Shown here piece by piece: positions 41,623 through 52,844 of a stretch of DNA of 64,000 bases. Every line of letters begins with the position of its first letter. Position 1 is the stretch's first letter. A program made the position numbers and the translations under genes. The notes under the pieces are model-generated. The model saw only the letters and a program-made list of their open reading frames with translations. It was not told the origin of the DNA and searched no databases. The stretch comes from Phytophthora quininea. Its lineage: Eukaryota > Oomycota > Peronosporomycetes > Peronosporales > Peronosporaceae. Location of the stretch: assembly GCA_011947345.1 (NCBI GenBank), contig JAAVTG010000137.1, positions 61,369 to 125,368 of the forward strand, written 5' to 3'.

Positions 41623-44133
41623 CTAAATTGCATCGAGGGACAGCTCCGTCTCGATGACAGTTCGCTGATTCTCCGTCCACTGCAGCAACCTCTGCAGCTG
41701 GTCAAACGAGCACGTTTCACGGAAGTAGCGCTCCAGCGACGGAGACAGCATGTTCAGACGCACGGCTTCGTTGCGGAGCGCAAAGAACACCTTGAACAGG
41801 GCCGTGAGCTGCACAACTTCTTCGTTGAACATTTGCTGTGCGTGGCACTGGAGCTGCAGCTTTTGATCCGCAGTCAGCTGCAGTCTCGCATCCAGCTCCA
41901 TCGCTAGCGGGTTACTCGAGAACGTCCGGAGCATCTGCACCTGCAACACGCGCGTACGCATTGCGTCTAGTTGTCGTCCGATGAACACAAAACTTTTCCA
42001 TACGGCGAGCTCGCGCTCGTCATGCATCATAGCCAACGTCCGCCGCTGTCGATTCAGGCGCATGAGCGATTGGAAGCTGGCAGGGTTTTGCAGATTCGCG
42101 AAAGCTTCTGTACGACCAGTAACCACCTCAACACGATTCTTCCAGTCAAACATCTGCGGCGAGTTTGGACAGGGTAGCGGGCCAAAGCCTGGGCCACTCA
42201 TTCCCCATCGGTAGGACCGCACTAAGTCGCGATTAATTTGCAAGCGCTTGATGCCATTCTCCAGGGTTTCCACGTACGTCTGTTGCTTCCTGCGGCTCTC
42301 ACGGGCAGAGTCGCGGTTGCGCTCGAGCTTCTTCTCCTTCTTTTGGCCTCCTCGTCCATCAGTGACTTTAAAATGCTGCTCACTTCGGGCTCTTCAGGCT
42401 TCCTCGCAATGTTGACAAATCCTGGACGTCCGGGCGCAGCCTTAGGCTGCAAAGCTCTAGCAGGCTTAAGTACTGGCATTCCTGGAGCAGGCATACCTGA
42501 TGGAAAAGATGGCGTTGCTGCGGTCATCTCAACGTCTCCAGACATCCCGCTCTGAGGGTTGACTTGCTGCTGCATGCCATTCATGTTCATCGGCATTCCC
42601 ATCGGCATACCAGGAAGCCCCATGGGCATTTGCATGCCGCTCATCCCGCTCATTTGAGCTAGTTGTGCCATTTGCAGTTGCAACTGCAATTGCATCTGCA
42701 TCGGCATTTGCATACCATTCATACCGTTCATTCCCATTGGCATGGAGCCCATTGGCATCCCCATGGGCATCATGTTCATCCCTTGAGGGCCCATCATTGG
42801 CATCGGATACATCATGAAGCCTGGCATCATCATCCCTTGCGGTCCGTAGCCATTCGTCTGGGCATTCGCGTCGATAGTGTTCCCACTTTTGTTTTTGTTT
42901 GCGTTTCCAGCAGCTGGGGATGCAGCAGGCTTGGTACCAGACTTGACCTTGGTCGAACTGGCGGCAGCAGCCTTAGAGGTGCCTCTTGCAATAGGGGTAG
43001 CGGGGGTCTTTGGAGCGAGAGGCGATGGGGTCGCAGGGTTTCCTGTTTGCTCGGTCGCAGGGTGCGGCATGGCAGTCAACGAAGTCGCTCCTTCGGCAAT
43101 AGCGATCTCCAAAGCCGTGGGAGTAGTCTGACGGCGATGAACTGGTTCGTTGCCGGGGTTGCTGGGCGCGGATGACACCGGCGTTGTGTTGTTCTGCTTC
43201 CCATCGTTATTGTTACCAGTATTCATCCAGCTGGATTGCTGGAGTTGCTGCTGGTGGAATTGCTGCTGCATCTGTATCATTTGCATTTGTTGTTGCTGGA
43301 ACTGCTGCATTTGGGCTGGGTGCATTTGCATCTGTTGCTGTTGCTGCTGGAATCCCATCATATTAGGCGCACCCGCGGCGGGGTTAAACATCATGCTGTG
43401 CATGGCCATGTCGCGTCGCTGGTGCTCGGAATCCATTTGCTTGCCAAACGTTCCTTCACTACCGTCGTCCAGCATGCTCACGATGTCCTCGCTCAGCGAT
43501 CGCTGGACGTTTGCTCGCGGCTTGTGTAAATCTGCACGGTTCGGCGTTTCGGGGTCTCTATGCATCCCATTTGGTGGGGTGTTTTGGTGCTGCTCGTAGG
43601 CTGGCGGCATGTGGGTGTAGCTGCCAACAGCATGCGAGGTCTGCGTGTCGGTTGCGTTCATGGCCATGCTCTGCTGGCCCGAGACGTGGTAGCTCGGGTT
43701 GGGGCTGGCCGTGGAGCTGGCCGTGCTAGCTGTACTGACCTCGTCCGTGAGCATGTCGAACTTCATGCCAAAGTTGGCGTCGCTCTCGTTCCAGTCGTCC
43801 CACAAGTTGCGGCTCATGGCCGACGACAGGCCGCTGGACGTCGCGAAACAAAAGCCAAACTGCAGTCAGTACACGGCCGCTATTCTGCAGTGGGCGATCT
43901 GAGCGTCTTACGTGAGCACGGGGTCCAGGTGCAGCGGCAGCTCCGTCATGTTGAGGTCCATGGCCTGCTCCTCGCCCTCGGTCATCTGCGCGAGCACAAC
44001 GAGGTCAGCTATCCACACATACACGCACACACAGATGCATGTCCTTCGATACGTCGTAGGCCGTACGTACGCCGATGGCCTGGTAGGGCTGGTAGTGGAG
44101 CGCGGCCTTCTTGGTCTTGGGCGCCTTGGACAT
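41623..44133 (-). CDS. bZIP transcription factor with Gln/Met-rich region
   Basis: A bZIP transcription factor. Exon 1 (44071-44133) encodes MSKAPKTKKAALHYQPYQAI, exon 2 (43912-43985) MTEGEEQAMDLNMTELPLHL, and exon 3 starts at 43833 (MSRNLWDDWNESDANFGM). A long low-complexity middle follows: poly-Gln/Met (FQQQQQQMQMHPAQMQQFQ) and a MPMGMPMGSMPMGMNGMN-type repeat. Near 42340 a one-base slip leads into the basic region LERNRDSARESRRKQQTYVE (N-x7-R present) and a leucine-type heptad run (LENGIKRLQINRDL). The C-terminal 180 residues (VWKSFVFIGRQLDAMRTRVL, QMFNEEVVQLTALFKVFFAL) are helical and end at 41623. The invariant Asn distinguishes it from the oomycete-specific variants with Cys or Val there. 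Confidence 0.85.
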
Positions 44134-45193
44134 GGTGGACGCCAAAACTGGGAACACTGCGCACTGCTTGGGGTCGACTCAATGGAGGACGCTGGCAGCA
44201 CGGCACACACGATGCGGCTAGAGCGTTCTCCAGCAACCGGGCTCCTCCTGCACGGCGCTCGGAGCCGTGACTCGTTCGTGGCAATTCGGCGTCTACCGCG
44301 GCGAGGTCCATGCCCGGAAAAGCAGGGCCGACATGCTACAGGCGACTGCACGCGTAATCCGATTTATGACCAATGAAAGCGGCACAAAACAGAATTTCAG
44401 CGAATGTAATCACAGGGAAAACGAGTGTCTGTTATACGAAATCACAGGATTCCAGACCTCCGGTACGGCATACCTCGTTGTTTCAATATGTATGCATGTT
44501 AGGCTTGGCTACATGGGGTACTCCTACACAAGCAACCTGTATACGGGCCTGCTCGAAGTTGACAGGGCGCGACGCAGCCGTGTGATTGGCAGATGTTCCG
44601 CCACAGGTTTCCCGCGGTCTGGCCGACGTGCCCGCTCGGTGTCGCTCAGAGACTTGCTCCGGAGCGGCGGGGGCGGGGGCGGCGGGCGCCGCAAAGAGCT
44701 TGTGCTCCGGGCGACGGACACATCGATCGATCCGTGTTGGGGGATCGTCGACGATCTCCACTCTCGTGGCCAAATGGCTTCGGAAGATGGTCAGTTTTTG
44801 GGGCCCTTTGCAGAGCATCTGGTGAATCAACACTTGCCAACACGACGACCTTCCAGCCGTCCAGCCGTCGAGTAGACAGACATTGATGCAATGCAGTCGT
44901 CGGATAGCCGCCGTGGCCAAAGGCAAACATGGGGCAGGACATCCAAGGCAGCGGCGGAAACTCGCTGTCGACGTACATGGATACGAAATGGACGGAAATG
45001 GCTACATACCGGACGACAATGTTCGCTCCATTTACATACAAACCGCAAGTCACCACCTACATCTTGGTCTTTGTAAGCCGCTGAATCCCCCTCACGCCTC
45101 CATTCGTTTTGGAACAGACACCCTGCGCGCGGTCAGTCGCTCTTCGGTCTCGAGCCAGGCAAAGCAAGCACAGCAATCTCTTTCGCAGTCATC
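44134..45193. promoter_or_regulatory. Divergent promoter region, bZIP and TCTP
   Basis: 1060 bases between divergent start codons, the second longest gap in the window. Several overlapping frames on both strands show Arg/Pro-rich translations without family resemblance; I regard them as non-coding. It should contain the TCTP and bZIP promoters and leaders. Confidence 0.4.
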
Positions 45194-45735
45194 ATGTTGG
45201 TGTGGCAGGATATCTTCACGGAGGACGAGGTCATGTCGGACTCGTTCAAGGTGGTGCCGTGCAAGGACGCCGAGGGAAACGAGGTCTCGGGCATGTTCCA
45301 GGTCGAGTCGCGGACCGTGGCCAAGGGCTCGGACAACGTGGACGTGGGCTGCGGCAACGCCTTCGGCGGCGATGAGGAGCAGCTGGACGACTCGGTGGAG
45401 ACGGTCAACAACGTGATCGACGACTCGGTGGGCTTCGGCTACGTGGAGACGGGCTTCGACACCAAGGCCGAGCTCAAGACGTACCTCAAGTCGTACTTCC
45501 GCAAGGTCATGAAGCACCTCAAGTCCTCGGACGCCAGCGACGAGACGCTCGCGCAGTTCAAGGGCGACGCCCAGGAGGCCGTCAAGTTCCTCGTGTCCAT
45601 GTTCAAGGAGCTGCAGTTCTACATGTTCAAGGCTTGCGACTCGGAGGCCGGCCTCGCCTACGCCTACTACCCGGAGGGCGCCCTCGCCCCACGTTCTGCT
45701 ACATCAAGTGGGGCCTCAAGGAGGTCAAGTTCTAA
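45194..45735 (+). CDS. TPT1: Translationally controlled tumour protein (TCTP)
   Basis: TCTP, an abundant small protein linked to growth control, Ca2+ and microtubule binding. MLVWQDIFTEDEVMSDSFKV starts the protein; the TCTP signatures IDDSVGFGYVETGFDTK, LKSYFRKVMKHLK and FLVSMFKELQFYMF follow in order. The last 17 codons are in another frame: after EGALAP a run of four C (about 45688-45691) would need five to continue as TFCYIKWGLKEVKF, the canonical C-terminus, stopping at 45733-45735. Intronless apart from possible leader introns. Confidence 0.95.
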
Positions 45736-45916
45736 GCGCGTGTGTGCGATGTCCTCGCGTTAGAGAGAAAGACTCCTGTCGGTGTTCTCGCCCTCTTTGA
45801 TCGGCGCATTAAACTCTAATTAATGCCCTTTGGTATGCTAAGCCCGTGATGTTTCCTGTGGCTGTCGACTAGCAACTCCATGGTCTTGTATTACGTGTAG
45901 GTCGGCTATCGCTCGC

Positions 45917-48092
45917 TTACCGCTCGATGACGATGGCAATGACGCTGAGGCCGAGCACTGTGAAGAGCACGGCCAGGATCTTCAGCGTGAAGACCCGAAA
46001 GTCGAGCTGCTCCACCTCCTCGTTGGCCTTGTCTTCGGCGTCCCCACTCCGTGGTCGTAATGCAGCGGGATAAAGTCCACGCGACGGAAGCCCTGCGTGT
46101 TGCGCAGATGCTCGTTCTCCAAGCGGAAGAAGCTCCAGAATGTACGACGAAACAGCTCCAGTACCATCGTAAACGGCTGCAAATACAGCGGCAACCAGCG
46201 GGCAGCGCCGCGCGGAGGGATCAGCGTAAGCGTCCACGCAAAGCGCAAAAGAGATCCGACACGATCGCGGCGTAGTAGACCCACTTGCGGCTGAACATTT
46301 GCGAATCGCCCAGGAACTTGTACTCTGGCCGACCAAGGCCCCAGTCCATCGTCACGTCCCAAACCCACGTGTAGAGCGAGCTAGCAGTGAACAGGAACAG
46401 CCACGCGACCACAAACATGCGCACTTGCAGCGCATTCTCCTCGCTGTTGTCGTTGTGGAGCGGGTGGAACAGTCCGAAGAGCACGACGACCTGCGTCAGC
46501 GCGTACTTAAAGGCGTTCGGCAGATGTGGCCACCACGTTTTCGTGTCGTACACGCGGCGCAGGTTTTGGAGGAAGCGCCACCACAACGGAAGCGCGCACA
46601 CCAGCGGGACCACAATGTTCACATAGTACACGTTGTTGGCGCAGGTTGGCAGCTCGTCTTCAATTGGGTCGACCATTGCATGCACGTCAAAGCCAGGCGG
46701 AATAACATCCTTGCGCAGAAACTCCTTCGTAGCGAAAAAGCACACAGACCAACTGATATCCTGCGTGACCTTGACGGTGCTCGTGAGGTAATCTCCAACA
46801 AAAGTGTGAAAGAACGACACCGCATACAAGGGCGACCACACCACTTCCCAAATTGTCCGCAGCATGCCTAGCTGCTGGCCCCACGGACGAATGGCGTAAA
46901 AGTAAAGGTGTAGACGAACAGCGCTAGCGGGTAGTAGCCTCGATGCAGCAACTCCTCTGGAAAATACCCGTTCACAACCTTGTAGTAGAGCAGCACATTC
47001 GCGAGGAATACGATGGTCATGTTTGTGGCATCGCTGAACACCTGCGGGTACGATTGCGCGCGGCGTGGATTCAACTCGAAGATGTAGCGGTAGTTGATCC
47101 GCGCAGTGCGCCACACATAGAGCGATACGCCGACCAACCAGTGTAGCAGCAGAAGACAGCCGATGCCTCGATACACAGGGTAAGCTCGAGTGCGTACCAG
47201 GTCAATAAGGTGGTTTTCACGGCCATTGTGGAAAGTAGGCACCACGAGCGAGTCCCAGCACACCCAAATCAACAGGATCAGACAGGATCCGGCCTTGATG
47301 CCCAGGTAGATGTGTCCCCAGTTGACAAAGTCCTCCTTTTGGTCATGAGCGTCGCGACTGCCACCGTCGTGTTGCCGTCGCAATACCAATTGGCGAACGA
47401 CGTTTCCAGCCGCTTAATCATGGCGGAGCAGCGTTCCGCCTTGGCAAATTCGAAAGTCTGCAGCTTGGCTTTCTCTTCCTCTCGCTGGTCTGCCGGGAAG
47501 CTGGCAATCTTGTCATAGCGCTTCAAAATCTTGATAAAGCCCGTGTAATTCAGCAGTGCAAAGTTGTGCAGCAGGTTCAGCAGTCGGTGCAGCTCAACAA
47601 GCGAGTTCTTGAGCGATTCCTGCGCGCTGTCAGAGGCGTCCTGGCGGTACTGCGCTTGCAGATGGTCCAGCTGCTCCTCTAGCTGCGCTGCGTGGCGCGT
47701 GTATGCGTTCTCCACCTTGAGGTACTCGTGCTCCAGCGCCTCTTCGAAGGCCACGGGGTGGACAGCAGCGACTGCAGCTGCTCGGACGCACTGGAGACTG
47801 GCGAGCCCGTCGGCAGCTTGAGGAACGCGAGCTTGCTGCCGAGGCTCTTGGCCAGCCGCTTGCCGCCGGAGCTCATGTCCATGGGGCGCCACTTGTGCTC
47901 GCGCAGCGCGTTGGCCTCCATGTCGTCGCCCAGCTCCACGTCCAGCGACGTGCTGGCCGCCGCCGCCGCCGCGACCGCCAGATCGACCTGTCGCTGGCGC
48001 TCCAGCAGCCGCTTGAGGCCCTCGTAGTCCACGTACTCGCCGCGCCACTCGGCGTACGCGTTGGCGCGCAGCCGCCCGCTGAAGTGCACCAT
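45917..48092 (-). CDS. XPR1: XPR1/PHO1-type phosphate exporter (SPX-EXS)
   Basis: An SPX-EXS protein of the XPR1/PHO1/Syg1 family, which exports phosphate and senses inositol pyrophosphates. The SPX domain starts MVHFSGRLRANAYAEWRGEY (usual form MKFxxxLxxxxxPEW) and contains LLHNFALLNYTGFIKILKRY and KRYDKIASF. The EXS part has several membrane helices (IYLGIKAGSCLILLIWVCW, ALFGLFHPL-type segments), WEVVWSPLYAVSFFHTFVGD, WSVCFFATKEFL, RRVYDTKTWWPHLPNAFKYA, and FRLENEHLRNTQGFR, the EXS signature. About five one-base slips (near 46045, 46253, 46900, 47340, 47755) interrupt the frame, several at runs of four G, A or C. The protein ends in a hydrophobic helix LFTVLGLSVIAIVIER. Confidence 0.88.
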
Positions 48093-48230
48093 GCCCCAAG
48101 TCCGGCAGGTCCGAGAGTGCTTTGCCAAAGACGTCCGACAGTCTGATTAGCCAGTGGCTGGCCGGCAAGCGTCAGCGTGGTCATGGGCGCGACTAGCGAG
48201 CAGCGATTGGCCGCGCAAGGTCTCCGACAG

Positions 48231-48258
48231 CATGAACATGAACATGAACATGAACATG
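48231..48258. repeat. Hexanucleotide microsatellite (CATGAA)
   Basis: Four to five copies of the unit CATGAA form a short perfect microsatellite between CHMP1 and XPR1. It lies just upstream of XPR1 (48092) and downstream of the CHMP1 stop (48326). Confidence 0.9.
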
Positions 48259-48325
48259 CTCGACAAGCAATATACGTTTACATGGCAATGCAGTTCATGC
48301 GGCGGCGAGTTCTCTCCGCCATCTA

Positions 48326-48958
48326 CTACTTCCTCAGCGCCGCGAGCCGCATGGACAGGTCGTCCTGCGACTTCTTCTCCCTGGCCGCCTCGGACGTGGC
48401 CGGCAGCTCGGTGCCCACGAGCCCGGCCGAGTCGAGCTGGCCGGCGACCTTGAGGCCGTTCTCGTCCGCGACCATCTGAATGAGGTCGTCCACCTGGTCG
48501 GCGGGCGTCGAGAGCGACGTGCCGCTGCTCATGGCGCCTTCCATGTAGGCGGCGCGGACGTCCATGTCTTCAAAGTGCTTCTCGAACTGATCCATGGTCT
48601 GCGAGATCTTCTCGACGTTCATCGAGGCCATCACCGTGTCCATGCCCGTGACCACGCCGCTCATGTTGGCCTTGAGCTGGCCCATGCTGATGGCCGTCTG
48701 TACGCGCGCCGCCACGGCGTCCATGCGCGAGGCCAGCTGCAGATAGCTCAGCGCCTGGTTCTTCTCGCGGATCACGTTCTGCGCGTAGATCTTGGCGCCC
48801 TCCATGTTGCCCTGCTCGATGGCCTTCTTGAGCTTGAGCTTCTGCGCCGCCTGGCTCTTCTCGCACTTCTTGGCGTTGCGCAGCAGCGTCTTGGCCGTGA
48901 ACTTCATGTTGAACAGCTCGTCCTCCAGCTTGTTCTTGCGCGAGAAGATGTTCATCAT
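48326..48958 (-). CDS. CHMP1: CHMP1 (ESCRT-III associated, Did2/Vps46)
   Basis: CHMP1, an ESCRT-III protein that recruits Vps4 to disassemble filaments in multivesicular body formation and cytokinesis. The start at 48958 (MMNIFSRKNKLEDELFNMKF) gives 210 residues, slightly longer than usual (196) by a short N-terminal extension. Family blocks are present: KFTAKTLLRNAKKCEKSQAA, IYAQNVIREKNQALSYLQLA, RMDAVAARVQTAISMGQL, MDQFEKHFEDMDVRAAYMEG, and the C-terminal MIM1-type helix DDLSMRLAALRK. Intronless. Confidence 0.95.
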   Translation of the reverse strand: MMNIFSRKNKLEDELFNMKFTAKTLLRNAKKCEKSQAAQKLKLKKAIEQGNMEGAKIYAQNVIREKNQALSYLQLASRMDAVAARVQTAISMGQLKANMSGVVTGMDTVMASMNVEKISQTMDQFEKHFEDMDVRAAYMEGAMSSGTSLSTPADQVDDLIQMVADENGLKVAGQLDSAGLVGTELPATSEAAREKKSQDDLSMRLAALRK

Positions 48959-50215
48959 CGTGGAGGCGGGCGGGGCCAAGCAGAAGGCGGGGGCGACGGC
49001 AAGCAGCAGCAAGTTGTGAGACTTTCGGCGCAAGGATGGCAAGTGGATTCTCGAGTCGCACGGGATTGGCAGAAATGGCCACATGGCTTCAATATGGAGC
49101 GAGGCAAGAAGCAGGCAACTTGCTTCCGAGCTGCGCCCAGCAGGACGTCACTTGGAAACATGCAGGAGACGTGGGGGCTTTATAAGCAGCCACGGCCATT
49201 TTTATTTTGCTATCCCCTGGCGAAGCGAGCACCGCTCCAGAGCTGTAGTACATCTGCCGTGGATGGCCAAACCAATGGTGGTTCGATCTCAACAGCTAGC
49301 TGAAGGATCTCAGCAACGAAGCTGACGGAAATACACAGAGCCTGTTCTTCACCGCAGTAAGCCAGACGAATATATACAGCGCTATCCTTGCTCGCCATCT
49401 CCAGCGCCCTACATGACTACGGCAGTCTTCAGCCATGGATGGTCAGGTAAGGTAGGCTAGTTCACGAAGCCCGCTTCTCAGGCTCGCGGCATGAGATAGC
49501 CAACGCGAGGGCCCCGCAAAACAACGGCACGACCAGCAGAGAAACGCGCTTTCAACGCGGCAAGTCCGGTGCGAGACCGAAGCCATTTCCCGAGGAGGCA
49601 AGATCGCCCGTGGCCGACAAGCATCGGCAGCTTGGTCTGCAGCAAGGTCGTTCCGACGTGTGTCGCTAAAAAAAAGCATGTGCTTGCAGGTGTAGCTCTC
49701 GCTGCTGTAACAGCTCTCGCTGTGAGCAGCGTCGCCCGGCAACCGCTCGCGCTCAACACACGGTTGTAGACGAGCTTGTTGCCGTCGATCTTCAAGCGAT
49801 TTGCCTGGTATCCAAGTGTGACAAGCCTCGCGGCGAGAAGGCAGAGCAAGGTCGCCAAGCCCCAGCGCGAGAAGGCAGAGCAAGGCACGCAGGGCCTTCT
49901 CCAACCACAAGCAGCGTCGGCGCCGTCCAAGTGGGGGCGAGGGCGAGGCTCCTCTTCCAGCAGGCAAAGCCCGAGAGCCTCCGCGACTTGTCAAACGGAT
50001 TTGAATGCGCGCGTGAATGCGATTTGGGCGCGGAATAGGGCCGTTTCACTCACATTCAACTTCAGCGCCCTGACGCGCGCGGACGTGGACGCTTGCCTTG
50101 CCGCATATGCGCTGCTGCAGAGCTATTTTCCGCGCGTTCTGGAGGGCGGAGTCGCCACTCTTCAACGTGCTGCCTCGGACGCACCCTGCCACCGCCTGCC
50201 AAGCCCGCCAGCACC
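48959..50215. promoter_or_regulatory. Divergent region upstream of CHMP1 and PNP1
   Basis: 1257 bases between divergent starts, the longest non-coding gap. Open frames on both strands (for example 49478-49930 minus) have no recognisable family. The segment 49830-49890 contains an imperfect direct repeat of about 19 bases (CGAGAAGGCAGAGCAAGG) with a copy at about 49832 and one at about 49868. Nothing else is recognised. Confidence 0.4.
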
Positions 50216-51243
50216 ATGATGAACGACCTCAAGACGACCCGCCAGCACCACAGCCACAGCGTGGACGGCCTCAGCCCTCGCGGTACGGCCGCGACCAGCA
50301 CTGTCGCCGCGCTCGCCGCCGCCAGAGACGACAAGACCCACGCCACCCACGTGCGCCGCATCTCGACGGGCCAAATGGCCGACGAGACGCTGCCTCGCGA
50401 GCGCATCGACGTCATCAACGACTTTTGCAGGAGCGCGTGACCACGAGGCCGCTCATCGGCGTCGTGTGCGGCTCCGGCCTGGGCGGCCTCAGCACCTGCC
50501 TAGCCAACCAGGAGGTGATCAAGTACGAGGACATCCCGCAGTTTCCGCGCTCGACGGTTGAGGGCCACGCCGGAGAACTGGTGTTCGGCGACCTGGACGG
50601 CGTGCGCGTGGTGTGCATGCGCGGCCGCTTCCACTGCTACGAAGGCTACGCGATGCGCGAGACGGCGCTGCCCATTCGAGTCATGTACTTGCTGGGCATC
50701 AAGTACCTGCTGGTGACCAACGCCGCGGGCGGTCTGAACGCCGACTTCAACGTGGGTGACCTCATGATCCTGAACGACCACCTGAACATGCCGGGGCTGT
50801 CGGGCCAGCACCCGCTGATCGGCCCCAACGACTCGAGATTCGGCAGTCGGTTCACGCCGCTGTCGAACTGCTACGACAAGAAACTGCAGGACCTGGCCTT
50901 CGACATCGCGGAGAAGCAGGGCCTGGGCCACAAGATCCGACGAGGCGTCTACGGCTTCGTCACCGGACCTACGTACGAGACGCCGACCGAGTGCCGTTTC
51001 CTGAGGCTGGTGGGCTGCGATGCCGTGGGCATGAGCACAGTGCCGGAAGTTATCGTGGCTGCCCACTGCGGCGTCAAGGTGGTCGGGTTGTCTCTGATCA
51101 CCAACAAGGCTCTGTTCCCCGGCGAGGAGCGCGAAGCAGCTTCCCACGACGAGGTCCTTGACACCGTCAAGGCCACGCAGCACGACATCGAGTCGTACGT
51201 GCGGAACCTCATTTCCGCGATCGGCAGCCAGCACCGCGCGTAG
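50216..51243 (+). CDS. Purine nucleoside phosphorylase, copy 1 (T-run frame break)
   Basis: Trimeric-type purine nucleoside phosphorylase, which cleaves inosine and guanosine with phosphate in purine salvage. A Ser/Thr-rich N-terminal extension precedes the catalytic core: LIGVVCGSGLGGLS (phosphate-binding loop), RGRFHCYEGY, LLVTNAAGGLN, GDLMILNDHLNM and GFVTGPTYETPTE, then VGMSTVPEVIVAAHCG (base and ribose site) and LSLITNKALF. The frame breaks at 50423-50426 where a run of four T occurs. The neighbouring copy 2 has five T at the same place and is in frame, so copy 1 most likely lacks one T by error. Expected length about 342 residues. The core is nearly identical to copy 2. Confidence 0.93.
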
Positions 51244-52424
51244 AGCACTGAAATCCTAATAAGTTATCGGTAATATACGTGCCGGAGATTATGAGCGCAA
51301 AGCATCGTGGAAGCAGGCTTGCATTGAGTGCACAACGCAAGAGCAGCAGGTAGCCTTCTCGGCAGTTGATACCGCTGATAACTCACCACAGAAATGGATC
51401 GTTGTACTAGTTCTCTGTAAACCCTGTAGAAAACCAGTTTGTTCGTACGTCAGTCGCGTTGCTATTTCAATCCTGATCTGCACGCCACTCAAGGTCAGCA
51501 TCGCATTGCTTCGCTTCCAGCAGGGCTCCCGGCAGTCGCCGCGTTCCGTCCACGAGCGTCCACAACGACATCAGCCACCATGATGAACGACATGAATGCA
51601 TCGGCATCGGCTCAACCGCCGCAGTCGGCGACACCCACGGCACACGACGCTGCCGACATCTCGAGTCCTCGCGGCACGGCCGTCAGCAACAGTTCGGTTG
51701 CCGGCACTGGTGATGCTGACGAAGGTGCCCAGACCGTTGAAACTACCTCGCGCGAGCGCATCGACGTCATCAACGACTTTTTGCAGGAGCGCGTGACCAC
51801 GAGGCCGCTCATCGGCGTCGTGTGCGGCTCCGGCCTGGGCGGCCTCAGCACCTGCCTAGCCAACCAGGAGGTGATCAAGTACGAGGACATCCCGCAGTTT
51901 CCGCGCTCGACGGTTGAGGGCCACGCCGGAGAACTGGTGTTCGGCGACCTGGACGGCGTGCGCGTGGTGTGCATGCGCGGCCGCTTCCACTGCTACGAAG
52001 GCTACGCGATGCGCGAGACGGCGCTGCCCATTCGAGTCATGTACTTGCTGGGCATCAAGTACCTGCTGGTGACCAACGCCGCAGGCGGTCTGAACGCCGA
52101 CTTCAACGTGGGTGACCTCATGATCCTGAACGACCACCTGAACATGCCGGGGCTGTCGGGCCAGCACCCGCTGATCGGCCCCAACGACTCGAGATTCGGC
52201 AGTCGGTTCACGCCGCTGTCGAACTGCTACGACAAGAAACTGCAGGACCTGGCCTTCGACATCGCGGAGAAGCAGGGCCTGGGCCACAAGATCCGACGAG
52301 GCGTCTACGGCTTCGTCACCGGACCCACGTACGAGACGCCGACCGAGTGCCGTTTCCTGAGGCTGGTGGGCTGCGACGCCGTGGGCATGAGCACAGTGCC
52401 GGAAGTTATCGTGGCTGCCCACTG
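50396..52424 (+). repeat. Tandem near-identical block shared by the two PNP genes
   Basis: Bases 50396-51068 and 51751-52424 are almost identical. By eye I find three substitutions (GCGGGC versus GCAGGC, GGACCT versus GGACCC, GCGATGCC versus GCGACGCC) and the T4/T5 difference. On both sides the identity ends abruptly: the N-terminal extensions and the last about 60 codons differ strongly in both bases and residues. Confidence 0.95.
51244..51579. promoter_or_regulatory. Spacer between the tandem PNP genes
   Basis: 336 bases containing the copy-1 terminator and the copy-2 promoter. There is no recognisable ORF conserved on the plus strand. I see no similarity to the region upstream of copy 1. 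Confidence 0.45.
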
Positions 52425-52628
52425 TGGATTGAAAACCATAGGACTGTCAGTGATCACCAACAAAGCCCTGTTCCCTGGGGAGAAGCCGGTGCTTGCCACA
52501 AGGAAGTTCTTGAGACTGTGGAGGCTACGCACAATGACATCGAGTCGTTCGTGCGGAGCCTGATTTCAGCCATGGGGAAGCAGGATCAACTGTTGAGAGC
52601 TGACCCTACCATTTGCGCTGAGCAATAG
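51580..52628 (+). CDS. Purine nucleoside phosphorylase, copy 2
   Basis: Second purine nucleoside phosphorylase gene, in tandem with copy 1 after a 336-base spacer. The extension is different (MMNDMNASASAQPPQSATPT) but shares the MMND start. The catalytic core is the same as in copy 1, with intact frame through the T5 run at 51778-51782. After the shared block the protein continues HCGLKTIGLSVITNKALFPG. Near 52490 the frame slips by one base; the alternative frame gives CHKEVLETVEATHNDIESFV and a Cys-containing C-terminus ending at 52628, which parallels the copy-1 tail (DEVLDTVKATQHDIESYV). Confidence 0.93.
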
Positions 52629-52844
52629 ACGAGTAGTCCAAGAGCGGTGATAGACCATCCTGCATGACCAACGCCTGTAGCACAAAGCAAACGATTTTGA
52701 TCCGTGGGTCTATGAATATTTTACACGATCCGTGAAGCCGTACAAGCGCCTCTATCATACTTGTGCGTTGGCACGATTATCGTGCAAGCCTCGTTGTTGA
52801 CCAAGGAAAACCTCGTCATCAGAAATTGACGACGCAATCCCCGC

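Noticed and set aside
44267..45056. Overlapping ORFs in both strands between bZIP and TCTP
   Set aside because: Arg/Pro/Ser-rich translations in several frames, no conserved motif, no plausible exon chain.
49443..50049. ORFs between CHMP1 and PNP1
   Set aside because: They cover a short imperfect repeat and high-GC sequence, and no protein family is recognisable.
50500..51234. Long minus-strand ORF antisense to PNP1, duplicated antisense to PNP2
   Set aside because: It is the shadow of the strongly coding, GC-rich plus strand and is duplicated only because the PNP core is.
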